A stretch of DNA of 64,000 nucleotides. Origin: Ditylenchus dipsaci (taxonomy: Eukaryota; Nematoda; Chromadorea; Rhabditida; Anguinidae). The DNA lies in NCBI GenBank assembly GCA_004194705.1, contig SADC01001302.1, positions 248,001 through 312,000 on the forward strand, given 5' to 3'. The translations under genes were made by a program, and so were the position numbers. The notes under the pieces were generated by a model that had not been told where the DNA came from, did no database searches, and saw nothing but the letters and a program-made list of their open reading frames with translations. How positions within the stretch are numbered: position 1 is the first letter of the stretch; the number at the start of each line of letters is the position of its first letter. Positions 1-12,263 of this stretch are shown piece after piece.

Positions 1-261
1 TAGTAAAATGAAACAAGCACAGCCGGTCAAAACAGCTCATTATATGCGCGAAGGTATGCTTGTTTTTTTTTGCAAAATAAGTTGAAACCCTAATTTTAAT
101 TTTATTTTTAAAACAACAATGAAAGATTTGACGGGGGAAATTTGTAATTTAGTAAGTAAATTTGACTATACAGGATGTTGAGATTAATAATTATACTTGT
201 TTTGGTCTGTCCCTTTGTTGTTTTGATATCAAATCAGGGCGACTAAAGACTTTATTGAAAG

Positions 262-1004
262 AAGGGTTGTCGGTTCGGTCAACTGATTTGGGTTTTTTCT
301 AACCGATAACCGAAAAATTATCGTTTTCGGTTATCGGCTAGATTCGGTTAACCGAAAATTTGGTTTCTGCTTATCGGTTCCATTAACCGAAACCGAAAAT
401 TTCGGCGTGTGGACGTTTTTTGCGAAACCTCTCAAAAACAACAAGGGATCAAGGTATACTGTTTTTGATTTTTTTTAAATTTGAGACAAAAAGATTTTCT
501 GGGCAATTTTTATTGGTAAGAAACCATGTTTTGTTGTTACTCAGACGTCATTGGGCCGATTCCTTAACAATTATAAACTTTAAGTATAGTCTTCTTGGAG
601 TAATTCTTCGCTAGCGCTTTAGCGCAGGTTAGGCCAGCGTATATAGGACGAACTCAAACGTGTTTTCTGATGTACAAAAAAGTGTCGCAATAATTGATAC
701 TCACAAAAGTCCAAAATTTTAGAGAAAAAAAATTGTTTTTGGAAGGTTGTGCAACTAGTAGGGTTGCTGGTTTCGCGTTTAAAGTTTCGCAACTGAACCG
801 TATCTGGCTCGCAGATATAACCGATGCGGTATATTCGCAAGACGCTTATGCACCAAAATTTCATTTAATAGTTTGTTTTGAAAATTTTGGATCATTTTTG
901 CCCTATATGAAAAAAATTCGAGTTTCAGTTCGTCTAACCGAAAATTTTGGGGTTATTGGTTCAATTAAGCGAAACCAAAAATTTTAGTTAGCCGAAGGCC
1001 CTAT
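262..1004. repeat. Inverted-repeat element rich in AACCGAAA words
   Basis: Both ends carry an imperfect inverted repeat (AAGGGTTGTCGGTTCGG at the left, the complement of GCCGAAGGCCCT at the right). The words AACCGAAA and CGGTTATCGG recur many times in the outer 150 bases on each side. The open frames inside look like chance frames. I see nothing else in bases 1-261 or 1005-1413. A non-autonomous DNA transposon is the likely identity; the superfamily is unknown. Confidence 0.5.
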
Positions 1005-1413
1005 TTGAATGCGCGAATCTTTGACTCTAGGTTGCTTTTTTTATTTTTCTGTGATGTAGAAATTTTGATGAGTAATTATTGTTTTTAAAATATGCGGTCA
1101 TTTGGAGAATTCATCATTTTTATTGGTCAAAAGTTAAACGGGGAGGGGGGGGGGTTACAGCAGAAGTATCAGAGAGAGTTTGGGCACACTTTTTGTGACT
1201 GTGACTTTTCGCATAAAAATTTCTGGTATACATACATGTTCTACTCAATTAGTTTAATTTCTACTGTGAACAAAAAAGCCACTAAAGTGCCAAAAGCCAC
1301 TGAATTGCTGTTTCCTATTTTTAAAGTATACTCTTCAACATGAGGTAGTACTAACAAGTTAACTTTCTAGCCTCATCAAGCAAACATTATTTCTGGATTT
1401 TTATCATTTTCAG

Positions 1414-3369
1414 ATGCCGAGCCAATTTCGGACAAGTTCCAGTTTGATCCAATGACGAGTTCTATCTAGCACCACCCACCTGCTCTCTATTGCACTACCG
1501 ACATGCTGCTGTGCTAGTCGGCATCTTCGAAGTGTTATTTCTTTTCGCAGCTTTGGCCACTTTCTTCAGTAGGTCTTTTTTTGTTTATCTTGATTTAATG
1601 TAACAAATTTTGTAGCTATGCACAAAAACTCTACTTTGTCTCCAATGACCGGAATATACATCATTATTTGCGCAGCAACAGTAGTGCTCATTGCTTCCAT
1701 CACAACTGCTATTATGGTACTCACTTTTTATAATAAATGCAAAACCCTTATTACCTTTTTCACAAAACCATTCTCTCTATTGAAACGTTGTTGTGAAGTT
1801 TCGAATTCCACTGAAGACAGCAAACATTCGAATCTCAATTTTTTGTTTCGAGCGAAATTCAGAATTTGAGATTCAGTTTTGAGATTAAAGAGTAGTTATA
1901 TAAGCGAACCGACCACGATAAACATAAATCTTGCTTTAGAACTTTGCGTCAGCTTATTGGATGAAAAATTTGCGTTAAAATTATTTTAAATCAAACTATT
2001 TTTATACTTGTTAAGTCAATTTTTCCCATCAATAAAATGGCTGTAAAACCATTCTGTGATATTTAAATAGCTCTATCTATGGATAAAAAAAAGTTTTATA
2101 AAAACAGTTTCAACATTTTCGCACATGCTGTAGTTTGAAAACAAAACTCCTGGCCGTTATCGTAAACTACCTCAAAGTGTATTTTGCTTAAAAAAATTTA
2201 GAAAACCAATTATTTATAACAAAAAAGGCACTTCCCATGCCGGGAATCGAACCCGGGCCGCGTGGGTGAAAACCACGAATCCTAACCACTAGACCACATG
2301 GGACACATCAGTACTCTTCGTTATTCGCTAGGTGCTCAGATTTGTGCATGATTTATAATTATTTGCACACATAAATTTTTCTAAAATGTAACAAATTTTG
2401 TCTTTTAATGAAATATTTTTTTACAATAAGCCTCGATAGTAAAAACCCTTGAAGGTTCTTTACTAACCTATTAGAAATAAATTTTCAATTTTTCTTAAAA
2501 ATCACGATTTCCCATTATCTCTGAATTTACGTTTTTTAGCCCCTATCTGAGCAAATGCCACATTGAATAAATAATATATCATGTAAAAATAAAATTAAAT
2601 TCATTAAAATGTCGGATTTATAAAAAATTTATAAAAATCTGATCAGCTAGCAAATAACATAGACAACAGATGTGCCCGGTGTGGTCTAGTGTTAGGATTC
2701 GTGGTTTTCACCCACACGGCCCGGGGCCGATTCCCGGCATGGGAAGTGCCTTTTTGGGTAAAATAGTCTACCACTTGGAAAGCATGTGAATTGCACCCTT
2801 TCTCCAAAGAGTATAATTTCTTTAGTCAAAATTTGGTTAGAAAACTCATACTCTTTGGAGGACGGGTGCAATCCAACTTTTACGACCACTTGCTGTCTAT
2901 ACTAGTAATTCTACTTATCGATAATTTATAAAAAATTTCACGTTACGTTTATGTTACATTTTTTAAATTTTGTTAAAAAAGGATATTTTTTAGGTCTACG
3001 GTATCACAGCGGAAAAGCCACATCTGCTTCTCCCACAAATAACTTTTCTCCACGTTGAGATTATTCTGTTGCTGTTGGGTGCAGCTGGCTCTATTGCTAG
3101 TATGTCCTTGGGAATAGAGTGGACCTACTCTATCTTTGCTCCATTTGTCAGGTATAAAAAATTTTATATTTGAGATCCTATCACTTCACAATCATAAGTT
3201 TAGCATTCCAAAGATGGAACGGGACTTCGGTCCAATCTGGCCTTTTAATGTTGCTATTGTGGCTTTTTCTGGAGCAGCTCTAGGCATCTGGTTTCATGTG
3301 ATTGTGCAAGGATGCTATGACTATTTGCTGGACAAAAATACTTTGAATCAGCTCCAAAGTCATCTATGA
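1414..3369 (+). CDS. LAPTM-like four-pass membrane protein (nematode tetraspan type)
   Basis: Four exons are visible: 1414-1568, 1616-1716, 2994-3151 and 3204-3369, ending at TGA. The joined protein begins near a His-Tyr-Arg-His motif followed by a hydrophobic helix (VGIFEVLFLFAALATFF), then a second helix (IYIIICAATVVLIAS). Next comes VYGITAEKPHLLLP, a third helix, and a fourth helix (VAIVAFSGAALGIWF) followed by a short tail with GCYDYLLDK. The 'YGI..EKP..LLP' step after the second helix and the 'CY.YL.DK' tail resemble the lysosomal LAPTM4/5-like tetraspan proteins common in nematodes; this is inferred from pattern, not a search. A role in endolysosomal membranes is therefore only a family guess. 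In the first exon the reading frame changes between the acidic stretch DAEPISDKFQFDP and the first helix, so a base is probably missing or there is an unseen intron. The true start was not found. The large intron 1717-2993 holds a tRNA gene and a tRNA pseudogene. Confidence 0.6.
2232..2303 (-). tRNA. trnE: tRNA-Glu (anticodon TTC)
   Basis: This 72-base gene starts TCCCATG and ends CATGGGA plus discriminator A, giving a fully paired 7-bp acceptor stem. The anticodon stem is CGTGG/CCACG with loop TTTTCAC, so the anticodon is TTC (Glu). The A box (TGGTCTAGTGG) and B box (GGTTCGATTCC) are intact. It lies antisense in an intron of the LAPTM-like gene. Of the four copies in the window it is the only intact one. 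Confidence 0.93.
2675..2745 (+). pseudogene. tRNA-Glu pseudogene
   Basis: This copy matches the tRNA-Glu at 2232-2303 over its whole length, on the opposite strand and about 370 bases away. The acceptor stem is broken (CCCGGTG against CATGGGA leaves two mismatches). One D-loop G is lost. The T-loop GTTCGAT has become GGCCGAT, which also destroys the B box. It should not be transcribed or fold as a tRNA. Confidence 0.85.
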
Positions 3370-4819
3370 GTCCGAGTCAGACCATTCAAATGGGCACCAA
3401 ACAAGATGAGAATGCGTTCAGAGAGGAACGAAGAAAAGCTTAACTTCAACAACATTGTTTAACAAATTACAAGTCTTAGATTGGTGGCTAATGCAAATTC
3501 TATCTTTTACAATTTATTTAGTTATTCGTAAACATTTAAAAAATAGTGTGCCAATAAATTTTCTTTTCAGTACCAAAAACGGAAGCAACAAAAGGCATCC
3601 AATTAATGCACAAATTTCAAAAGCAGCTACTTGGCGAGCAAAAAAAACAGGAAATTTTACAAATGTTTTCTCTTTTTCATATTCATATATTATTTGCTCG
3701 GAAAATCAAATTGTCGTAGTTAAACCCAGAGGTGGCTATACGCCTGTCGTTTTCAGCGCATCGAAAAACATAAAATAATGCAAACAGGGACTTTAAAAAG
3801 AAGGGTTTGCAAGGGCAGTTCAAATAGTTCCTTGTGAGCTTCACAAAGTTACCGTAAATGTTCTAATAGAGCCCTCGGGGCTATATTTTTCGATACTCGA
3901 ATAATCGGAAAATTTTCGGGTCGATCTCGAGATTTTCGGGTGCTCAACCAAATCTAAAAGGGGGATCAGTAGAGCTCGTGGGAGTTAAGAAAATGCAATA
4001 AACAGATTTGCAAAACGTTAACTCTGATCCGATATACAGACTTTCAAAGTCGAGAGGGGGCTCTGTTAGAACATTTACGGTGTCTGCGACATGAATCCGA
4101 CTCTTGAACAAATGACCAAACACATTATGTTGCACACCTTACTGGTGCGAAAACTACGCATAACCGATCCGTCGTATGCAAGCTAGGGGCCGCAAGTTGA
4201 AATGGCCGCAAGTTGTTCGCTCGCACCACTTTTGCTGTGGTTAATTATATAAGATAGATCAAATTCGCATTTTATTTTTATAGCCAAGCTCACGCCTCAA
4301 TGGGTTGGGTACAATCTCAATCTCTTTTAAGCCACGTCGGTGGATAGAGTAGCTTTCTAAGCGCTGCTAAGGAGAGAGAGCGAGAAAAATTAATATGAGG
4401 TAGGCGTGCACATAAACTGTATGGATACATTTCTAAATTTTAAAAAGCGCTATGCTTAGGCTATTTATTGAATATATTTTCTGTTTTTGACTAACTATAT
4501 TATTGAGTTGGAGTGAAATACAGCCTTTAAGCTACAATAATTCATTGTTTGTGCCCTGTGAGACTTTTTTTTCACAACCTACTTAAGAAATGTATTCTTG
4601 TTAATACTCTAGACATAAATTTTATTTTAAAAATTTTGTTGTAGTTTTCAAATTTCACGATAGTAAAACGTCTTTAGTTTGTTCAAGTTGCATTAGAGAC
4701 AAAATCGCATATTATTCATGTATGATATTCTATGTATGAAATTTGGCCTTTTGTGTAATTTTATACAAAAACCCGGTTTTTACCGAATGATTTAAAGAGA
4801 AATCCACCGGATTCCACAC
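3370..4819. other. Intergenic stretch with repeat fragments
   Basis: A candidate poly(A) signal AATAAA for the upstream gene lies at 3553-3558. Bases 3869-4060 carry a diverged dispersed repeat (GTCGATCTCGAGATTTTCGGG, then GTAGAGCTCGTGGGA), which recurs at about 9430-9550 and 27740-27800. No supported coding exon was found. Confidence 0.4.
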
Positions 4820-4991
4820 TACAGTCGAACCTGGATATGACAGCACGCCTGGGGACCAGCTGCATGTGCCGTTTATCAGAAATGCCTGTTCATTGGGGTG
4901 ATATCGATCGAATATCTTTGTAGGCTGGCCAAATTGGGCAGAAAACAGGTGCCATTATATCGGAGTGCCATTGTATCCAGGTTTGAATGTA
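4820..4991. repeat. TACAGTC-family element, small copy
   Basis: Ends are TACAGTCGAACCTGGATA and the complement of CCAGGTTTGAATGTA. The interior keeps the family block CCTGGGGACCAGC followed by the word TGTGCCG. It is one of about fourteen copies of this family in the window, flanked by the TA target. Confidence 0.6.
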
Positions 4992-5080
4992 TTAAAAAAC
5001 TTAGATAGCCTGAAAAATATGGCTTATGGCAGTCAATAAGAATGTTGTAATAAATTTTCTGCAAAATTTTTGATAGGGAT

Positions 5081-5260
5081 TGTGAGGCAAACCTTTTTCT
5101 TGCCGTAAAAACACTTCATTTTGCCGCAAAAACACTTTTTTCTGCCGTTAAAAAAAACGACTTTTCACGGCAAAAACATATACGTTGCGGCAGAAAAAAA
5201 GTATTTTAGTGGCAGAAAAAAGTATTTTTACGGCAATAAAAAGGTTTTCCCGGCATTGTG
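5081..5260. repeat. Palindromic element just upstream of the nuclear receptor
   Basis: The left arm (AAACCTTTTTCTTGCCGT, then TTTTGCCGCAAAAACAC) pairs with the right arm (CGGCAATAAAAAGGTTTTCC). The word TGCCG(T/C)AAAAA is iterated in both. The right end is 83 bases before the receptor's ATG, so the hairpin lies in or next to its promoter or 5' leader. Confidence 0.6.
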
Positions 5261-5343
5261 CATAAACTGGAATTTTCACTCTGCGCATCTAATTTCAATA
5301 ATGATTTGCCCAACTAAAAATTAGAAACTTTATAGTGAATAAA

Positions 5344-8300
5344 ATGCATCGAGATCAGAATTCACCTCAAGCAGATCTTTTGCTAACTGTGTGCTCTATT
5401 TGTGGAGATGAAGCAGATGGACAGCATTTTAATGCCTATGCCTGCAGAGCTTGTGCTGCTTTTTTTAGAGTAATAAAAAATTTGATTTTTTTATTATTAA
5501 TAGTGATTTTCAGCGTACTGTTGCTAGAAATTTAAGTTACACCTGCAGAGGTGATCGACAATGTATTATTGATAAAGGTATGCCCCGCTGATAAAATAAA
5601 AATTAACAAGTTGAATTTTGTTGCATGTTTTTATTTATTTTTGTACAGTTAAAACTCGTTGCAATGAATTTCAATGCACCGGCCAAGTTACAGGCTTTGA
5701 TATCCTTTTTTACACTTATTTTTTTCAGCTTTTTCTATTTCTGTTTTGACAGTAGGTACCAAGTATTGCAAGCATTCCGATTTTGCCGATCATTTTTTTG
5801 TAAATCCAAAAAAAAAATTCTCAAAAAAAGCAAAAGCTCGTGGAAAAAACAAGATATAGATATACAGAGTTTTTGCTTTCATACAGAAAAACAATTGAGT
5901 TTTTAAAAAACGACCGCTAAATCGGATTTCTTGCGATATTTGGAACAAGACTGTCAAAACAGAACTGGCAAAAGTATTAAAAAAGAAGCTAAAAAAGTGT
6001 CGTCTAAAAAAACACGTACGAGCTCCACTAATTCCGCTTTTTCAGTTTTAGTCAAGCACCAAAAAATCTCAAGATCGACCTCAAATTTTTTTAATTTTGC
6101 GGGGTTAGAAAAAAGTCCACATCTAGCTAATCAGATGAAATACGGTAAGTGGATTTTTCAAAAATTAGCGGCTGCAATCCAAGCAAACCCTTTATAAACA
6201 CCAGTTTTTTTAATTTGTGTCGCGGAAACAAAGCAAGTTTTAGTGTTCCGGTGCATGTGCCGATGGTGTCGTCTACAAAAATGTTACCAAGTGGGAATGA
6301 AAAAAGAAGGTAAACTAAAACATAAACTTCACACTGATAGGCAATATTTTTTAGCTGTTCAAAGACATCGTACAAGAATGTTGGCCACTTCTTCCACCCA
6401 AAACCTGGAATGTCTTTTTGAGCATGGTCGTGACAATCAAATCCAAAACAACGTGGGATATTCGAGCACAGCTCCACATGAGAAAGAACATTCACATTCC
6501 GTGCCTTCCTTGTTTACTAACTCCAACGAGATGTTAGCATCAGAAGAGGATGTGACAGTTTCAAGCTATGGCTCAAATGCGCCTTTTACAATGAATTATG
6601 CAACTACAAGCGATCAGTGTGCCATGGATAACACACCTGCTCCACACCCAATAGGTGTATCCAAAAGCTATGGGCTTGGCCTACAAGGAATGGCATCCAA
6701 AATATGCAGTGAGAATGAGCACAAAAAGGCGTTACAAAGATTCTTGGAAATTTCTTCAATGGTATGAGCTTTTTGTTAGAAAAATTATATTTACAGGGTA
6801 TTTCAAGAGGTGTTAGGGTTTAAAAATGGCCGTAACTCAGGGCTGGAAACTCAAAATTTTGAAATAAAATACATTTGCGAAATAAAGTAAAATTTGGTCA
6901 TTTTCGTCAGAAAATGGCATTTTACAGGGTGCGTAAAAAGTTCCGACAACTTTTTTAAACTCAAAATTTTTAACCATATTTCGTTTTATGAGTGAAAACG
7001 GTTTTACCAGTTTTTTTCTACGTTAAATTCCATACAAGATAGTTGTTTCACTTTTTGTTTTCCAGAAATCATGGCACCCAACGATTTTTTTATGTTATGT
7101 TACAAACAATAAAAGTTTGGGTTTAAAAAAGTTGTCAGAACATTTATGCACCCTGTATACAGTGCTTATTGAGTTTTGAGAGTCAAAAATAAAGATTGTG
7201 ACTGAAAATCTCAAAATTTCTAAAGGTTTGGGAGCCCAAATAAAGTACAAATCTTTAAATAAAGTATAGTTCCCAGCCCTGCCGTGAATGGAGTGATTTT
7301 TGAGATTCTGTTTTTGCCAATCTCACCGACAATATTTGTTGGTATGCAAAGTCAAAAACACGACTTTTGCTTAATATCCCTGTGGTTTGGCCCTGGTCTG
7401 TGGTCCAAGTAGAGAAGTTCATGGTGAACAAGATCCAAACCACAGGGAGGACCGAGCAAACATAGTGTTTTAATTTTATATTTGCTGATCGAACCATATT
7501 TTAACGGTATATTACCTGATTTTCGCAAGATATGGTTAGAAATGTTAAAAAAAGGGAAATTAAATATTTGCACAAAAAAGGGTTTTGCGCCAAAAAAACA
7601 CACCTAAAAAACCAAAGCTCTAAATGTGTTCGCAGGCCTCTGAAAAAATTCTTAATTACTTTCTATTGTTTATTTGAAAAAAAAAATTAGATACCGTATT
7701 TACTTTATTGACGGCCTGAGCCGTTCATTTTTCAACTTATAAAAAGTCATTCAATTTGCAAAATATTTAACTGAGGATGAAATATAGGTACATGAGGGGA
7801 CGTTTATTAAAGAGAAGCCGTCAAAAAGAGTAAACATGGTAAAGACTTCCCATCACTTATTTAGGCACCTAACTATCGATTTCATCAAGAAAACGACATT
7901 AAAGAGTCATTTTTGGCGTAGGCTTAGGCCCAGCGTAGACCAGCAGTATGTTAGGACAGACTCAAAAACATTTTTTTCACTCTTTTAGACTCTGAAAAAG
8001 AAATTGAGGCCTAGCTTGAGCCAAAGATAAAAATCGAAAAAAGTTCTTGAAAAAATCAACAGTGGACGGGCGACGGTAAATTCACCTGCAGGTAAATTCA
8101 TCTGCAAAGTTGAAATCCTTGAGGTGGACATCACTTTCATCAGAAAGTTCGAATCTCATGAGAAGCACCAATTTTCGTTGACACTCGTGTGGGGTCCACT
8201 CACTTGGACCTAATCTCATTTGGGTCCTACATGTGAAAATTATATTTTAAAGCCAAATTTTGTGATTTTTCTAACTGTACTCAGAATACTCTGACAATTT

Positions 8301-10469
8301 TTTCCATCTCCTTCTTCTTTACGGAAAAAGATGGAATTTGAACATAGTTTGTTAACTGGGGCCTAACGCATAAAGAAACTCTGGTATGCATACATTTTTA
8401 TGCATCCAGAGTCACTTTCAAGTGATTTGCGTCTAAGGTATGTGGGTGTGCGCATCTCAACTCCAAGCAACCAAGCCCCCTGTGCCCCCTTCGGGGGCGC
8501 AGGGGCTTGGTTGGTTAGAGATGCGCGCACTCACTTACCTTAGACATAATTCCGAGCAAGACTCCTGATAAAAAATGCATGTAGTGACTCTTTTTGCGCA
8601 GGTCCAGTGAACAAAACGATAATAAAATAAAAGTGATGTCCGCCACAGGGATACGAACTTTGCAGATGAATATACCTAGAGCCCAGGGACACATATAGTG
8701 TATTTTAGCAACAAATGTTTACCAACATAGTTTCGTCTGCACCAATACTCAACAAAATCCAGTTGGGATACGATCGGCTACAAGAAAGACGAGATGAATT
8801 GTACGGACTAGTGGATGTGGTTAACGACGCTAATTCCAAACCCAAAAGAACATTTGTAGCTGGAGTAAGCTTTTCTACTATCACTTTTACAAATTTAAAT
8901 TTGAAATTTAGAAGTTGAATCTGGTGCAATATATGAAAGATAAAGATCAAGAGATGAATTTTATTGCTGAAATGATGTCTGCTTTTCACGGCTTTTCGCA
9001 TATTCCAACGGGGATAAAGTGAGTGTTGTTGGATGTGTTTAAAAAAAAAGTATTTGGTCAAAAAATTTACACATTTTTTCTACATGTTAAAAATGTTTCC
9101 CTAAAATTTTTTTACTGAATACCGTATTTACTCTAATAGGAGACCATCTTCTAAAAGAGAATGGTTGAAAATTAATAGCCCCGGGGCTACTAATTTTCTA
9201 AGTAAATGTGGTAGCAACTAAGAAAAAAGTTACCGTGTAACCTCTATTAATCCCCCATGGGGGATTAATTTTCAAACCCCCGAAAATCTGAAAATTTGAG
9301 GTCGATCTCAAGATTTTCGTGGAGGAGAGGAGATTTTTTCATTTAAAAATTTTTATTTTATTTTTTTTTCGGACTTCTTATTTGTTTATTATTTCTCTCT
9401 AGTTACCGCTTTCCTCGGCAGATAAATGGAAAATTAAGGTCGACCTCGAGATTTTAGGGTTCTCAGTCAAAATCGAAAAAGCAGGTAGGGCTCGTGAGAT
9501 TCAAGAAAAAGCACTAGACAGTCCTGAAAAATACTTGCTCCATGCCAAGATATATTTTCAAAATCTGGGACTGGGAACATTTCCGAGAAAATTTGGAGAT
9601 TGCTGTTTTTTCTCTCGTGTTTGTCATCTAATAAATATAAATAGGTCCCTATCCGTGACAAGCCAATCATTTATTAACAAATTTAGGTGCCGATGTTCAA
9701 AAACTTCCTGATGAAATTTACGATCCTAGAGCGATGTTATGATACTTTCAAAGTGTGTCCATCTGTGCAAGACACCAGGCTAGCTTTTCCTGAAGGCATC
9801 ATTCTGGATCTTATAGATAACGGATTTGAGGTCAGACTTCTTAGTCTAAAACTGTTTTTGTGAAAAAATTGTACATGTGCTATGGATTTTTAGGTCGCTG
9901 GATTATCTTTTATGAGTGATGAAGAAGTGAATTCGTCAGTTTTTTGAAAATAAATTTATAATCTAATTTTTTCATTCCTTAAGAGCTAGGAAGCCATGGT
10001 ATGCCCAAGTGATTGTGGAACAACTGCTACCCACTCTTAAAGTCTTCGAGCCGACACAAATAGAAATTTGCTTTTGCTTTTCTCTGCTTCTCTTTAATGT
10101 CACAGGTGGGCTCATGTCTACATTAGCAAAAAAGATGTGATTAATCGATATTTGCAGATATCCATAGTGAAATAAGTGTGGGCACTAGCTCTTTCTGCAA
10201 GTCGATGGTGGAGGCAATTTACAATGAGATGAACGCCTACTACAACATACATTTTAAAAGCAAAAATATTTTGCGCAGGATCATTGATATGATGTCATTG
10301 ATTTCGAAAACTGAGGTTAGCAGTTTTTAGTTAGTCATTTTACTTCAACACACTACTAAAAACAGGTTTTTAGAAAATATGTCTGCAAAGAAAAGAAGAA
10401 ATATTTGTTACAAAAATGTTCAACGTGTTCAAAAAAGATATTCACCTAGATCGCATTTTTGATGAGTAA
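5344..10469 (+). CDS. Nuclear hormone receptor (nematode supplementary NHR type)
   Basis: This is a ligand-regulated or orphan transcription factor. Exons: 5344-5469, 5514-5577, 6244-6761, 8709-8864, 8912-9018, 9687-9830, 9894-9934, 9984-10105, 10158-10315, 10374-10469. The first zinc finger is C-SI-C...ACRACAAFFRR. The second is C-RGDRQ-C-IIDKVFRCM-C-RW-C-RLQKC, followed by YQVGMKKE. Joining exon 2 directly to the exon at 6244 gives the canonical nine-residue gap between Cys 6 and Cys 7. A Ser/His-rich hinge follows. The ligand-binding domain runs from about IQLGYDRLQ to the C-terminal KKDIHLDRIFDE and includes a typical core helix (AQVIVEQLLPTLKVFEP). One donor (9018) reads in frame only if a G is restored. 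Introns 3 (666 bases) and 4 (1.9 kb) are swollen by inverted-repeat insertions. No orthologue can be named. Confidence 0.9.
6836..7282. repeat. Palindrome with a second palindrome nested inside it
   Basis: Outer arms read CAGGGCTGGAAACTC on the left and the complement of GTTCCCAGCCCTGC on the right. Inside, 6923-7157 is a complete second element bounded by TA with ends ACAGGGTGCGTAAAAAGTT and the complement of TTTATGCACCCTGT. The structure lies in the fourth intron of the nuclear receptor gene. Confidence 0.6.
8090..8681. repeat. Outer palindrome interrupted by a foldback element
   Basis: The left arm (AGGTAAATTCATCTGCAAAG, then GGTGGACATCACTTT) matches the complement of the right arm (AAAGTGATGTCCGCC, then CTTTGCAGATGAATATACCT). 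The arms are separated by an unrelated foldback element at 8357-8605, so the latter inserted into an existing palindrome. The left edge shares the GGTGAATTCATC-type word iterated at 27.9 kb. Confidence 0.6.
8357..8605. repeat. TTCG-capped foldback element, copy 1
   Basis: The whole 250-base unit folds on itself. The outer stem pairs GTCTAAGGTATGTGGGTG with CACTTACCTTAGAC. The inner stem is AAGCCCCCTGTGCCCCC against GGGGGCGCAGGGGCTT, closed by the tetraloop TTCG. A side hairpin is made by CTCTGGTATGCAT and ATGCATCCAGAG. A second copy lies at 25270-25496 and a half copy at 24294-24350. Confidence 0.7.
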
Positions 10470-10984
10470 ATTTGACAATTTTCAAGTAAACCAATATTGC
10501 CTACAAAATTAGGAATATTTTGACCTTTTGTTTTCTTATGACACATGGGTATACAGGTATACAACATACACATCAAAGAACTGCTGATGCAAATGGCAAT
10601 TTCGAATTTTCGAACTCCCTTTTCACCAAAGTACTGCACTTTCATGTCAAATTTTGGTGGTTTCGAAATATTCGTATTTTTCTTGTGATCAAAAATCTAT
10701 TTTTTTTGGAAAAAGGGCTGCATCATAAGGCTAGAGTAATAAAAAAGCTCGTAGCTTCTCAAAACGACCTCACAAGTGTTTGGAACCAAATGGTTCCTTA
10801 ACGAAAATAATCGAGCTAGATTGAATATGCCATTGAGCTACAAAATCTACAAAAAACGAGAAATATGATCTCAACATTGATAAACAAAGGGTTTCAAAAT
10901 ACGTGCAGAACTTTTTGACCACCCGTTAATTTTTTCGAATTTTCAACAAATAACCGTTTGATGTTCATTTGCATTTTTTAACTA

Positions 10985-11756
10985 CAGGGTATCCCAAAAA
11001 CCCCTACTCTTCAAGGGCATCGTATGACCAATTTAAATTACACTTTTTCAAAAACTTTATGTCATTTTGTAGACCTGGAAATTTTTCTAAAAAATGGTAT
11101 AAAAACATTTCATTAATGAATAAAAAATTTTATGGACACATTAACAAAACAAAACTCAAAACTTCAATTTCGAATCCTCAAATTTTCAGTTTTTGTTAAA
11201 CTAAAGAATTCGTAACTTATTTTAGGCTGTTTATTTATAGCGATATGTCTCGAACACACGATTTTGTAGCTCTTGCTCTTATTTTTCGATTGGTACATAA
11301 CGATTTTGTGAACTTGTTCCGAAAAGTTGTTATTTGGCTCTTAACACATTTTAGGTCATTGAGAAGTTGATAGGCATTTGAAAAAATGCGTTTTTTCATT
11401 CTGAGCTTTTGTTTTCAAAGGACCATATCGACACTCAGATTTAATTTTTTTTCCGTTGAGTGGCTTTGTAGCTTTTGATATGCGCTACATCATCAGTTGA
11501 CAGCTTTTAAAAATTTTTGAAATTTTTCGAAAATTTTATTTTCAAACAAAAACTGAAAATTCGGGGATTTGAAATTGAAGTTTTGAGTTTTGTTTTGTAA
11601 ATGTGTCCATAAATTTTATTCAGTAATGAAATATTTTCATACTATTTGATAGAGAATTTTCAAGTCTACAAAATGACATAAATTTTTTAAAAAAGTGTAA
11701 TATAAAATTGGTCATACGATGATCTTGAAGGGTAGGCATTTTTTTGGGACAGCCTG
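10985..11756. mobile_element. Non-autonomous inverted-repeat transposon, 772 bases
   Basis: The terminal inverted repeats are about 215 bases long and imperfect. The left arm starts CAGGGTATCCCAAAAA and runs through ATCGTATGACCAATTT to TTTTCAGTTTTTG; the right arm repeats this in reverse. The element is flanked by TA on both sides. The middle (about 11200-11540) has no coding potential. The ends resemble Tc1/mariner-type miniature elements, which is an inference from the TA target. Confidence 0.65.
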
Positions 11757-11896
11757 TACAGTCGATAACGATTCTCTGTGACAACCCTCCGGGACCCGCC
11801 AAAACTGAGTCGTTGTAGAGAGCGTCGTTATAAAAAATGTCATGTTATTAACGTCGATCAACCAGTCATTTTATAGAATTTCCTTGTAATCTACTT

Positions 11897-12263
11897 TAAA
11901 GGACCATCGCCGCTGATGACAATGGCGATTTCGAGTTTTTGAATTGGCGGGGGACAGCTCTTTTGTTGAGAAAATATATTTCGAATTATTTTTTGTTTAC
12001 GATTAAAATTTGTTCAAAATATAGAACTATCTACTAGCCGAGCCCAACGTTGTTTGACAATGCCAGATCGGACGACTTAGCCGACTCTCATTGAGCCATA
12101 ACCTATTATTAGTAACTGTTAATTCGCCTCATCTAATTCACAGAATTTAAATTTTAGATGCAAATAAAAAATAATTCGCATGAACATTTTCCGCATTTTC
12201 GACTGTCCCCCGCCAATTCAAAAACTCTAAATTGCCATCGAAATCAACGGCGATGATCCTTTA
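11897..12263. repeat. Inverted-repeat element with TTAAAGGA ends
   Basis: The two arms match over at least 60 bases, including ATCGCCG and TTTTTGAATTGGCGGGGG on the left and the reverse on the right. The arms extend inward to AATTATTTTTTGTTT. No frame of note lies inside. Confidence 0.6.

Noticed and set aside
5649..5720. Possible extra nuclear receptor exon (VKTRCNEFQC)
   Set aside because: Skipping it gives exactly nine residues between the sixth and seventh zinc-binding Cys, as the family requires; including it breaks the finger.
8357..8605. Foldback considered as a spliced-leader RNA or microRNA gene because of AAGGTATGTG and long stems
   Set aside because: No Sm-like site or promoter is evident, the stem is far longer than a microRNA precursor, and the copies behave as dispersed inverted repeats.
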